Counted from the first letter of the stretch, positions 1 through 6,687 are shown. The stretch is 7,364 nucleotides of DNA from Deltaproteobacteria bacterium (GCA_005878685.1 VBLN01000119.1:1-7364), one strand, 5' to 3'. Translations and numbers: made by a program. The notes: generated by a model not told the origin, from the sequence alone.

Positions 1-477
1 CTCCGGCTTCGGCTACATCATTCCCGCGACGTTTCTTCCCGCAATGGCACGGCAGCTGGTCCCGGATCCCTTGGTTTTCGGCTGGTCCTGGCCTGTTTTC
101 GGCGCCGCCACTGCGGTCGCCCCGCTGGCGACGGCCGGATGCGCGCGAATTGTCGGCAACCGCCGTCTGTGGATTTTGAGCCACCTCGTCATGGCGCTCG
201 GTGTTGCGCTTCCGGTTTTGTGGCCAGCCATTGGCGGCATCCTGATCGCTACGCTTCTGGTTGGCAGCACCTTCACGGTCAACGCCATGGCCAGCATGCA
301 AGGACCGCGGCCTTTGCGACTGGGCAGATCGTCGGCCCGATCTCTGTGAGCTATATGGTCGGCAGCCAGGCGGAATTCTCTAAACCGCTGCTGGTCGCAT
401 CCTTCATCCTGGTCGCGAGCGCGTATGCTCTCTCCCACCGTCGTAAGCTGAATACCTTACCCAGGCCTAGCTCATGA
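1..477 (+). pseudogene. YbfB/YjiJ-family MFS transporter, 3' part, broken by an internal deletion
   Basis: This is the C-terminal half of a major facilitator superfamily permease of the YbfB/YjiJ type, an inner-membrane transporter of unknown substrate. The frame is open from base 2 and begins SGFGYIIPATFLPAMARQ, the family's characteristic start of the second half; FGWSWPVFGAA and several hydrophobic helices follow. After AMASMQ (near base 302) the frame runs into unrelated residues and stops at 347-349. The correct continuation, TAAFATGQIVGPISVSYMVG, reappears in another frame from about 305 and runs through a last hydrophobic helix to a TGA at 475-477. The conserved segment normally between these parts (about 17 residues, usually beginning EAR and ending LMAAM) is absent. 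The frame change requires a net loss of 3k+1 bases, and about 49 fits. The N-terminal half is outside the window. The gene is more G+C-rich than the rest and may have been acquired. The family call is firm; whether the break is biological or an assembly error is open. Confidence 0.8.
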
Positions 478-704
478 ACCGGCGGGCGCCACGTTCAGGT
501 TGACACAACGCGTCATTATCCGATACCCGAAGACCAAAACGCGGCAGCTAAGCCCGAATGAAACAGAAGTCATGAAAAATAGGGCGGAGAAGCGGTATCG
601 GCTTTGATTATTTATTTGGTGATATGAGCCGTAAGTCAGCTCACAGGAATGACAAATCGTCTACTAACTATCTCGTGAAAAGTGGCTGGAGCGCTGGGTA
701 ATCC

Positions 705-735
705 AGGCCTTTCTCACTTCGGGTGGGGACAGCCT
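705..735 (+). other. Imperfect stem-loop in the spacer
   Basis: An outer AGGC/GCCT pairing (705-708 with 732-735) encloses a symmetric 4-by-4 internal loop and an inner stem, CTCAC (713-717) with GTGGG (723-727, one T-G pair), capped by TTCGG. No T-run follows, so it is not a standard terminator. It lies about 230 bases beyond the transporter stop. A chance structure is possible. Confidence 0.25.
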
Positions 736-1083
736 CAGCGTGAACTGTTAAGATTCCAGAGCATTAGAGAAATAAGAACCGCCATCATGATTGAGATAAA
801 GATTAGATCGTTCATAACAACCTCTCTTTTGTCCGATTTCTCATTCTGCTGAGATCATAGAGCAACCGTTGTGCCAAACTTCGAAGGATCTCTTATACCT
901 AAACCGTTGGTGCCCGTTAACCTCTGGATAATCAGCGGGTTATACTCATCGGCCCGGAGACTCCTTGCGGAGCTAAGGAATATCTCTTTCTGCTACTATC
1001 GTTGACGGCGTTTACAGTTTGATGCTGGCGGAAGAAGAATTCTCCCACAAAAACGGCAGATTGTATATCGCGTGAGGTTTGTT

Positions 1084-1112
1084 AATAATACGTCAACTTC
1101 GTTGACATTATT
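1084..1112. terminator. Candidate bidirectional terminator or operator: bulged inverted repeat
   Basis: AATAAT (1084-1089) and GTCAAC (1092-1097) pair with GTTGAC (1101-1106) and ATTATT (1107-1112), giving 12 base pairs with a two-base bulge (AC) and a TTC loop. The core is flanked by A-rich and T-rich arms on both sides, the layout of a bidirectional terminator between converging genes, and it lies about 125 bases beyond the ftsY stop. The stem is only moderately G+C-rich and there is no long T-run, so an operator for a dimeric DNA-binding protein is an equally reasonable reading. Confidence 0.35.
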
Positions 1113-1235
1113 TGTAATGCTGTATCTGTTTAAACGCAGGAGTGTATCTTTTAAGCCTTATGCTCGCCACAAATGAGCGAGGCCGCCAGGAGGAAGAGGG
1201 GGCCGTCAGGGGGGGGCCTACTGCGTGAAGACTAG

Positions 1236-2105
1236 CTATCTCCCAAAGAGCGACTGGACGAAGCGGTCGGGGTCGAAGGATTGCAGATCCTCGATCTCTT
1301 CTCCGACCCCGAGATATTGAACGGGTATTCCGAGCTCTTCCTGAATACCAATGACGACTCCGCCTTTCGCCGTCCCATCCAACTTGGTGAGGACGATTCC
1401 GGTAATCTCCAGAGCTTCCTTAAAAACCTTCGCCTGTTGCAAGCCGTTCTGCCCGGTCGTGGCATCGAGGACTAAAAGCGTCTCGTGCGGCGCGCCGGGC
1501 TGTTCCTTGGCCACGACCCGCCGCACCTTCTTCAGCTCTTCAACTAGATGGCTCTTTGTGTGAAGCCTTCCGGCCGTGTCGATCAGGACAACATCGGTTC
1601 CCCGCTTTCTCGCTGCCCGGATGCCGTCGAAGGCGACGCCAGATGGATCTGCACCGGACTGATGCTTGATGATTTCGGCCCCGACGTTTTGGCACCAGAT
1701 CTCCACCTTTTTCCCATCTTGACGATATTGCGCTGCCATCTTGCCGATGGTCGTCGTTTTGCCTACGCCGTTAACACCCAAGAAGAGCATGACCCAGGGC
1801 GACTGAGAAAGAGGAGGTATCACCGGGCTTCGCTGACGCTCTTTTAGAATGTGGACGATCTCGCTTTCCAAAAACGAAAAAAGTTCTTGCACGCTCTGTC
1901 CTCTGATGTACAGGTTGGCGGCGTCTTTCAGCCTCTGGGTTGCCTTGACGCCGACGTCCGCAGATAAGAGAACTTCCTCCAAGCTCGCAAGGCTCTCCTC
2001 GTCCCAGCTCTGGGTCTGAAAGATGCTCTCAAGCCTACCGGCCCATCCTTCCCGGCTCTTGGCCAGACCTCTCCTCAAACGTTGAAAAAGCGAGCTATTC
2101 TCCAT
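1236..2105 (-). CDS. ftsY: Signal recognition particle receptor FtsY, NG domain, lacking the G2 (DTFRAAA) segment
   Basis: FtsY is the SRP receptor GTPase; with Ffh it delivers ribosomes making membrane proteins to the translocon at the inner membrane. The 289-residue product is a compact NG-domain form: a helical N domain (about 1-95) without the long acidic A domain of Escherichia coli, then the G domain. G1 is GVNGVGKTTT (110-119), G3 is DTAGR (176-180), followed by LDATTGQN (213-220), G4 TKLD (240-243) and GVGE (266-269); the C-terminal end is typical (DLQSFDPDRFV). The oddity is at residues 131-137: GKKV is followed directly by EIW, whereas family members have about 16 residues between, including G2 DTFRAAA and EQL. 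The loss is in frame and the rest is normal. G2 residues contact nucleotide and magnesium and are needed for activation of the Ffh-FtsY pair, so this product should be GTPase-defective. AGGA (2114-2117 on the plus strand) lies 8 bases before the ATG. The gene follows smc by 45 bases. Confidence 0.93.
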   Translation of the reverse strand: MENSSLFQRLRRGLAKSREGWAGRLESIFQTQSWDEESLASLEEVLLSADVGVKATQRLKDAANLYIRGQSVQELFSFLESEIVHILKERQRSPVIPPLSQSPWVMLFLGVNGVGKTTTIGKMAAQYRQDGKKVEIWCQNVGAEIIKHQSGADPSGVAFDGIRAARKRGTDVVLIDTAGRLHTKSHLVEELKKVRRVVAKEQPGAPHETLLVLDATTGQNGLQQAKVFKEALEITGIVLTKLDGTAKGGVVIGIQEELGIPVQYLGVGEEIEDLQSFDPDRFVQSLFGR

Positions 2106-2113
2106 TCAAACGT

Positions 2114-2117
2114 TCCT
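2114..2117 (-). promoter_or_regulatory. Ribosome-binding site of ftsY
   Basis: AGGA on the minus strand, 8 bases before the ATG at 2103-2105. The ideal spacing supports this start, and the encoded MENSSLFQRLRRGL matches the usual opening of an FtsY NG domain. Confidence 0.65.
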
Positions 2118-2125
2118 ACGCTGGC

Positions 2126-2146
2126 GGCTGATGGCTGAAGGCTATT
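2126..2146. repeat. Three-unit degenerate heptamer tandem repeat between smc and ftsY
   Basis: On the plus strand the units GGCTGAT, GGCTGAA and GGCTATT follow each other with no gap and are extended by a diverged CAGGCTA; on the minus strand they read as AATAGCC, TTCAGCC, ATCAGCC. The array fills much of the 45-base gap between the smc stop and the ftsY start and lies just upstream of the ftsY ribosome-binding site. It also allows a small CTGAA/TTCAG hairpin (2135-2149). Confidence 0.5.
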
Positions 2147-2150
2147 CAGG

Positions 2151-5100
2151 CTAGCTCATTCGCACCGAGACCACTTTGGAGACGCCGGGCTCCGCCATCG
2201 TGATCCCGTAGAGGACCTCGGCGGCCTGCATGGTCCTCTTATTGTGCGTGATGAGAACAAACTGAGAGGACTGGCTCATCTCTTTGATCATCCCGTTAAA
2301 GCGATCGATATTGGCGTCGTCCAAAGGCGCATCCACCTCATCGAGAAAACAGAACGGACTCGGCTTGGTCAAGAAGATCGCGAAAAGGAGGCTCACGGCC
2401 GTGAGCGCCTTCTCACCTCCGGAAAGAAGCGTTACCGACTGAAGCTTTTTCCCCGGCGGTTGAGCCACGATCTCGACTCCGGTCTCCAAATAGTCATTCT
2501 CATCCGTCAAAACCAGCCGCGCTTTTCCGCCGCGGAACAGGCGAGGAAAGATCTCCTCAAATCTTTGGTTGATCTCCTCGAAGCTCTCTCTGAAGCGGAG
2601 GCGACAGACCCGGTTGAGCTTGACAATGGTCCGCTGGAGATCCGCCATCGATTGCTCCAGATCCTGCTTCTGCTGGCTCAGAAACTGGTAGCGGCTATTG
2701 AGCTCTTCAAATTCACCGATCGCCGCCAGATTGACCTCGCCGATGCGCTCCAATCGCCCCCGGAGCTCTTCGATCTGCTGCGTGAGATCCTCCGGTAAAG
2801 CGTCCGCGGCGATTTGCTCAGCGGGCATCTCGCTCAGATCAAGACTATACTTTTCCCGTATTCCCTCCAGAAGATGCTGCAGGTGAAGCCTCTTCTCTGA
2901 AATAAGGAGGTGAATCCGGTTTCTCTCTTCTTGGGCCGCGCCTGCAAGGGGCCGCATCTCTTTGACGCTCTCATCCATCTCAACCAGACGGCGTGAGACC
3001 TCCTTGTAGCTCTCGCGCCCTTTTGCCAGGCCGCCCTCGCGCTCCTTCAACTTTTTCCTGTCGTCGATGAGTGCCTTGTTCCCAAGAAGAATCGTCTCCT
3101 TCAGCTTATCTTCCCCGGTTTTCGTCTCTTCGATTTCAGATTTGCGCGACTGGACTTGTCCCGAGAGCTCTTCTCGAAACTTCATCCGGCCTTCCAGGTT
3201 ATGAAGGGCACTTTGTTGCTTTTCCCCTAGGGCAACGCCTCGAATCCGCGACTCGGCAACTTCCTTTTCAAGGCGCTCCGACTCCTTTTCCAGCCGAGAC
3301 AGAGTATCCTGTTTCTTTTGGAAGAGCTTTTCCGCCTCCGCCCTCTGGTTGAGAAGGGCGTCGATTTTTTCTTGAACCTGGCCAGCGGAATCCGCTAAAG
3401 ACCCCAAGCCGGCGGAAACTTCCTTTTGCTCTTGATCCAGGACCCGAAGAGTCTCTGTTAGACGTCGAGCCTCCTGGTCGGCTTGGAGTAGGTCATGCTC
3501 GAGGCGGATCTTCTCCAAGGCCAGGGCATGTCCCTCATCGACCCGAGCGGATCTCTCCTTTTCTATCTGATCCAACCGTTCCTTTAGAGCGCCGATCTCT
3601 CTTTCCTCACCTTTGAGCGCGGCCTCGAGTTGGTCCTGGAGAGTCTCGGACTCCTTTAGCCGCCGCCTTTGAGAGATGAGGCTCGCCTCGAGGCTGTCCG
3701 CACTGCCACCGGTCACCACTCCCATGGAGTCTATAACCTCTCCCTCTGGGGTCACCAGAGAACAGACAAACCCATTGCGGTTCCATAAATCCAAACCCGA
3801 CTTTAGGTCCCGGACGATCAGGACGTCACCCAAAAGATATTCGGCGACCTTCTGGTAGCCCTTTTTAACCGACACCTTTTCCAGCAATGGGGCGACGCTT
3901 TCGGGCTCAGATAAGGGAAGCGGATGGTGCTCCTTCCTGGACAATTGGCGAGGGATGAAGCTGCCTCGGCCCGAAGACTCGTGCTTCAAATACTCGATCG
4001 CTTCCATTCCCTCTTCATGGCTGCGGACAATCACGTATTGAAGACGCTCGCCCAACACGGCGGTCAGGGCCTTCTCAAAGGTCTCCGGTGCATCGATCAC
4101 ATCGGCCACCAGACCATAGACACCATCAAAGGCGGACTCGCTCTGCCGCTTGCGCATAATGGCCCGCACGCCCTCCTGGACTCCTTCGTAGTTTTTCGTG
4201 AGCGCTTCTAAAGAGGCGATGCGAGAACGGGTCTCCTGCAGGCCGTCTTTCAGAACATCTCGTTTTTTCTCCTCCACCTCCCTCAGACGGGCGTATTCCT
4301 CGATCCGCCCCGCCGCGGTGGCCGACTCCCTTTCTACAGCTGCCACGCGATCAGCGACGCCATCTAGGGCTCGTTTCTTCTCTTGGCGCTTTTGCTCCCA
4401 GGACTGTAAAGATTGCGCCGTTTCTGCGGCCTCTCGCTGACTTCTGGAAAGCTCTTTTTGGCTTTCCTCCCGGCTTCTTTCTTTGACGATCAGCTCGTTT
4501 TTGAGCTGAGCGGCTTGATTCCACAGCTCAATGAGAAGCTGCTTCTCACTTTCGACTGCCGAGCGGAGACTCTGAATCTCCTGCTTGGTTTTTTCCCACT
4601 CTGATTCTCTCTCGCGCAGATGGGACTCCTCGAACAGAGAAAGCTGAATGAAGTTCTCCTCGCTCTTCTGCAGCTCTTTGATCTCCTCTGAGATCAGGCA
4701 CAGCCTCTCTTCTATCTGGAGGAGCTCGAGACGCGTTTTTTTCTCGGCTTCCTCTAATTGGGACAGATCTTTTCTATAAAAATCTATTTTCTGCTCGGCG
4801 GTTTGAACTTGGACTCTGAGATGATAGACAGCCTCTTGTTGCGCGGCGATTCCGGTCTCCGCTTCCAATAGGGAAGCCCTTGTTTCCTCGCTTTGCGCCT
4901 CTTTTGCATGGATCGAAGCGAAGAGATGAGCCATTCGGTCTTCGACTTCTCTAAGCTTCGCCTCATGCTCGGCGATGTCGCGGTCAAGGGTCCGTTTCTG
5001 CAGAGCGCTCCAGGCGATCTCTTTCTCTTTAAGCTCGGACTTTAAGGATCGATATCGCTCCGCTTTCTTTACCTGGAGCTCCATGCTGCGGATCTGCCGC

Positions 5101-5705
5101 TCGATCTCGCGCACGATATCGCTCACGCGCAGCAGATTCTGGTGCGTCCGCTCGAGTTTTCTCTCCGCAACGAGCTTGCGACTCTTGTACTTGCTCGTGC
5201 CCGCAGCCTCCTCGATCAGGGCCCTGCGCTCTTCGGGCTTAGCGTTCACCATCTCATCCACCCTCCCCTGCTCCACAATAGAATAGGCCTTGTTGCCTAT
5301 CCCGGTCCCGAGGAAGAGCTCGATAATATCTTTGAGCCGACAGGGGACTTTGTTGATGGCGTATGCGGATTCGCCGGAACGGAAGAGTCTCCGAGTGATC
5401 ATGATTTCGCTAAAACCGCTATACTCAGCCGGGCCCCGCCCATCCTCGTTGTCTAACACCAACGAGACCTCCCCCATGCCTGTCGGCGCCACGCTCTCGC
5501 TGCCGTTGAAGATGACGTCTTCCATCAAATGGCCACGGAGGTGGCGCGGGCTTTGCTCGCCCATCACCCACCGCAAGGCATCGACGATATTAGACTTGCC
5601 GCAGCCATTGGGACCCACGACAGCAGTGATCCCTTGAGTGAATTGGAGCGCTGTCCTTTGAGCAAAGGACTTAAAGCCGATCATTTCGAGGCTTTTAAGA
5701 CGCAT
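2151..5705 (-). CDS. smc: Chromosome segregation protein SMC
   Basis: SMC is the ATPase of the bacterial condensin-like SMC-ScpAB complex, which compacts and separates newly replicated chromosomes. At 1184 residues it is full length for the family and all parts are present. The N-terminal head has Walker A GPNGCGKS (31-38), the arginine-loop region QSPRHLRG (51-58) and a Q-loop in YSIVEQGRVDE (Q146). Long charged heptad coiled coils run over about 175-505 and 675-1030. The hinge (about 525-670) contains GLVADVID, LLGDVLIV and the conserved TGGS near 665-668. The C-terminal head has signature LLSGGEK (1093-1099), Walker B FLDEVD (1120-1125), the D-loop in APLDDANI and H-loop THNK (H1154). The ATG gives MRLKSLEMIGFKSF, the standard start; its ribosome-binding site is weak (AGG close to the ATG). 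No scpA or scpB is in the window. A TTGACA promoter lies upstream, and smc probably shares a transcript with ftsY, an order seen in several bacterial phyla. Confidence 0.98.
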   Translation of the reverse strand: MRLKSLEMIGFKSFAQRTALQFTQGITAVVGPNGCGKSNIVDALRWVMGEQSPRHLRGHLMEDVIFNGSESVAPTGMGEVSLVLDNEDGRGPAEYSGFSEIMITRRLFRSGESAYAINKVPCRLKDIIELFLGTGIGNKAYSIVEQGRVDEMVNAKPEERRALIEEAAGTSKYKSRKLVAERKLERTHQNLLRVSDIVREIERQIRSMELQVKKAERYRSLKSELKEKEIAWSALQKRTLDRDIAEHEAKLREVEDRMAHLFASIHAKEAQSEETRASLLEAETGIAAQQEAVYHLRVQVQTAEQKIDFYRKDLSQLEEAEKKTRLELLQIEERLCLISEEIKELQKSEENFIQLSLFEESHLRERESEWEKTKQEIQSLRSAVESEKQLLIELWNQAAQLKNELIVKERSREESQKELSRSQREAAETAQSLQSWEQKRQEKKRALDGVADRVAAVERESATAAGRIEEYARLREVEEKKRDVLKDGLQETRSRIASLEALTKNYEGVQEGVRAIMRKRQSESAFDGVYGLVADVIDAPETFEKALTAVLGERLQYVIVRSHEEGMEAIEYLKHESSGRGSFIPRQLSRKEHHPLPLSEPESVAPLLEKVSVKKGYQKVAEYLLGDVLIVRDLKSGLDLWNRNGFVCSLVTPEGEVIDSMGVVTGGSADSLEASLISQRRRLKESETLQDQLEAALKGEEREIGALKERLDQIEKERSARVDEGHALALEKIRLEHDLLQADQEARRLTETLRVLDQEQKEVSAGLGSLADSAGQVQEKIDALLNQRAEAEKLFQKKQDTLSRLEKESERLEKEVAESRIRGVALGEKQQSALHNLEGRMKFREELSGQVQSRKSEIEETKTGEDKLKETILLGNKALIDDRKKLKEREGGLAKGRESYKEVSRRLVEMDESVKEMRPLAGAAQEERNRIHLLISEKRLHLQHLLEGIREKYSLDLSEMPAEQIAADALPEDLTQQIEELRGRLERIGEVNLAAIGEFEELNSRYQFLSQQKQDLEQSMADLQRTIVKLNRVCRLRFRESFEEINQRFEEIFPRLFRGGKARLVLTDENDYLETGVEIVAQPPGKKLQSVTLLSGGEKALTAVSLLFAIFLTKPSPFCFLDEVDAPLDDANIDRFNGMIKEMSQSSQFVLITHNKRTMQAAEVLYGITMAEPGVSKVVSVRMS

Positions 5706-5763
5706 CGCCTACCGCTTCAGAGGCAGAAAACAAGGAGCTGACAGGAAGAGGAATTTGACCGGT

Positions 5764-5792
5764 ACTATTTCACAAGCAGGGTGAGGTGTCAA
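5764..5792 (-). promoter_or_regulatory. Sigma70-like promoter for smc (and probably ftsY)
   Basis: On the minus strand, a perfect -35 box TTGACA (5787-5792) is separated by 17 bases from AATAGT (5764-5769; 4 of 6 matches to TATAAT). Transcription would start near 5757, about 50 bases before the smc ATG. It lies in the 157-base A+T-rich gap after hnh, so smc need not depend on the hnh promoter. Confidence 0.55.
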
Positions 5793-5862
5793 GAAAAAAT
5801 GACAATATAAAGGGTGTATTCAAGGGCATACCACAATATATTGCGTCCCATCATAAATAAAA

Positions 5863-6495
5863 CTACTTTTCTAAAAGTTCGGTGTTCCAATAGGAGATAT
5901 CTACGGCATTAAGGAATGGGAGCCACTCTTGGTAGCGCGAGAGGTTAAAAGTTTCCAGCATAAAGGGAGTCCATTTAGGCTTGTAGGGTTTACGCAGCAA
6001 ATTCATCCCGGCATCATGCGGGCTCTTGCCCCCTTTGCGCCGATTACATTCCTGGCAAGAACAAACCACATTTTCCCATATCGAGGTGCCGCCCCGGGAA
6101 CGAGGGACGACGTGGTCTAAGTTGAGCTCATAACGCGGGAGTCTCCGCCCGCAATACTGACAAGTGCATTTGTCGCGAGCATAGATGTTATACCGACTGA
6201 ACCGGACCTGACGCTTCGGGACGCGATCATAGCCTACCAGAAGGATTACCCTAGGAACCCGGATGACCCGATTAACCAACCCGACGGATTCATCCCTTAC
6301 AGAAACGGAGAGATCGCTCCAGCTGTCGAAATCAAACGTCTGATACTGCTCATTCACTGCCCGCGCAATGCCCTGATAAAGTAGCGAAAAAGCGCGCCGG
6401 ACTGACGTCACATGGATCGGGAGATAAGAACGATTGAGGATCAGAACTTTCGTGTTAAGGATGGAATAACTTGGAATCGATACGGTCTGCTCCAT
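5863..6495 (-). CDS. HNH endonuclease family protein
   Basis: This 210-residue protein belongs to a common chromosomal HNH family whose cellular role is not established. The N-terminal half has the family opening LNTKVLILNRSYLPIH (13-28) and VRRAFSLLYQGIARAV (32-47), then an RFSRYNIYARD segment leading into the HNH domain. That domain has two CxxC knuckles expected to hold a structural zinc (C112/C115 and C147/C150), the catalytic LDHVVPRSRGG (D127, H128) and WENVVCSCQECNRRK with N142 and N151. All catalytic and metal-binding positions are intact, so nicking or cutting of nucleic acid is plausible, but the target cannot be read from sequence. An in-frame TAG lies seven codons upstream, so the ATG is the only reasonable start. 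AGGAGA (6510-6515) is 14 bases away, an unusually long spacing. It is transcribed divergently from the RNase gene and lies upstream of smc. No methylase or restriction partner is nearby. Confidence 0.9.
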   Translation of the reverse strand: MEQTVSIPSYSILNTKVLILNRSYLPIHVTSVRRAFSLLYQGIARAVNEQYQTFDFDSWSDLSVSVRDESVGLVNRVIRVPRVILLVGYDRVPKRQVRFSRYNIYARDKCTCQYCGRRLPRYELNLDHVVPRSRGGTSIWENVVCSCQECNRRKGGKSPHDAGMNLLRKPYKPKWTPFMLETFNLSRYQEWLPFLNAVDISYWNTELLEK

Positions 6496-6509
6496 AGCGT
6501 GGCCCGTTG

Positions 6510-6515
6510 TCTCCT
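6510..6515 (-). promoter_or_regulatory. Distant ribosome-binding site of the HNH gene
   Basis: AGGAGA on the minus strand is a strong Shine-Dalgarno match but lies 14 bases from the ATG at 6493-6495, longer than the usual 5-10. No other start codon lies between it and that ATG in frame, so the start call stands and translation may be inefficient. Confidence 0.45.
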
Positions 6516-6550
6516 AAAACGGTTTTATACGAGTTCAAAAAATCAATTAG

Positions 6551-6579
6551 AAGATATCGGGCTAGAAGGAGAAAGTCAA
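6551..6579 (-). promoter_or_regulatory. Sigma70-like promoter for the HNH gene
   Basis: On the minus strand, TTGACT (-35, 6574-6579) and TATCTT (-10, 6551-6556) are separated by exactly 17 bases. The predicted start near 6544 leaves a leader of about 50 bases carrying the AGGAGA site. It is back to back with the RNase promoter, the two -35 boxes being 24 bases apart. Confidence 0.5.
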
Positions 6580-6603
6580 ACCAAGTCGGCATTAGGTGGC
6601 CGC

Positions 6604-6632
6604 TTGATATTCCCGGGGTTTTCACATATAGA
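6604..6632 (+). promoter_or_regulatory. Sigma70-like promoter for the Rne/Rng gene
   Basis: TTGATA (-35, 6604-6609) and TATAGA (-10, 6627-6632) are separated by 17 bases, each close to consensus. The predicted start near 6639 gives a leader of about 100 bases before the GTG. A second A+T-rich box, TATAAA at 6654-6659, has no good -35 partner. Confidence 0.6.
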
Positions 6633-6665
6633 ATACCTATCTCGGCTTTGTCTTATAAATTTTAC

Positions 6666-6687
6666 GGATCTCCAATGTTAGAGATCC
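6666..6687 (+). promoter_or_regulatory. Stem-loop in the Rne/Rng leader
   Basis: GGATCTC (6666-6672) and GAGATCC (6681-6687) form a perfect 7-bp inverted repeat with an 8-base loop. It lies about 27 bases after the predicted transcription start and 51 before the GTG. In E. coli, RNase E controls its own mRNA through 5' leader structures, so an autoregulatory role is attractive but inferred. It could instead be an operator. No T-run follows, which argues against simple termination. Confidence 0.4.

Larger units (their letters stand above)
478..1235. other. Gene-poor spacer between the transporter remnant and ftsY
   Basis: About 760 bases without a supportable gene. The two flanking genes converge on it, so it should hold transcription ends rather than promoters. 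It is visibly more A+T-rich than the transporter remnant. It contains a stem-loop at 705-735, a bulged inverted repeat at 1084-1112, a weaker CTCGC/GCGAG inverted repeat near 1164-1183 and a run of eight G at 1209-1216. Short open frames exist, for example a 25-codon ATG frame at 624-701 and a 21-codon one near 787-852, but neither has a ribosome-binding site or recognisable product. I saw no transposase fragment, tRNA or riboswitch signature. It could be degraded coding sequence whose origin is no longer readable by eye. Confidence 0.6.

Noticed and set aside
13..438. 141-codon minus-strand frame opposite the transporter remnant
   Set aside because: It is antisense to a recognisable MFS sequence in G+C-rich DNA, where long antisense frames are expected.
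624..701. 25-codon ATG frame in the spacer
   Set aside because: No ribosome-binding site, promoter or recognisable peptide; its length is expected by chance.
478..1235. Possible tRNA, riboswitch, CRISPR or insertion-sequence remnant in the spacer
   Set aside because: I found no T-loop-like GGTTCGAATCC sequence, no regularly spaced repeats, no transposase fragment and no familiar riboswitch core by eye.
1281..1847. Plus-strand frames and a minus-strand frame overlapping ftsY
   Set aside because: They are overlaps of the clearly recognisable FtsY frame, with no family resemblance of their own.
2244..5741. Many open frames of 60-184 codons on the plus strand opposite smc
   Set aside because: They are shadows of a well-conserved SMC gene. 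Their products are charged or low-complexity with no recognisable family, and their starts lack ribosome-binding sites.
5863..6495. HNH protein as part of a restriction or defence system
   Set aside because: The neighbours are housekeeping genes, there is no methylase or other defence partner, and this HNH family is common at chromosomal loci of core genes.
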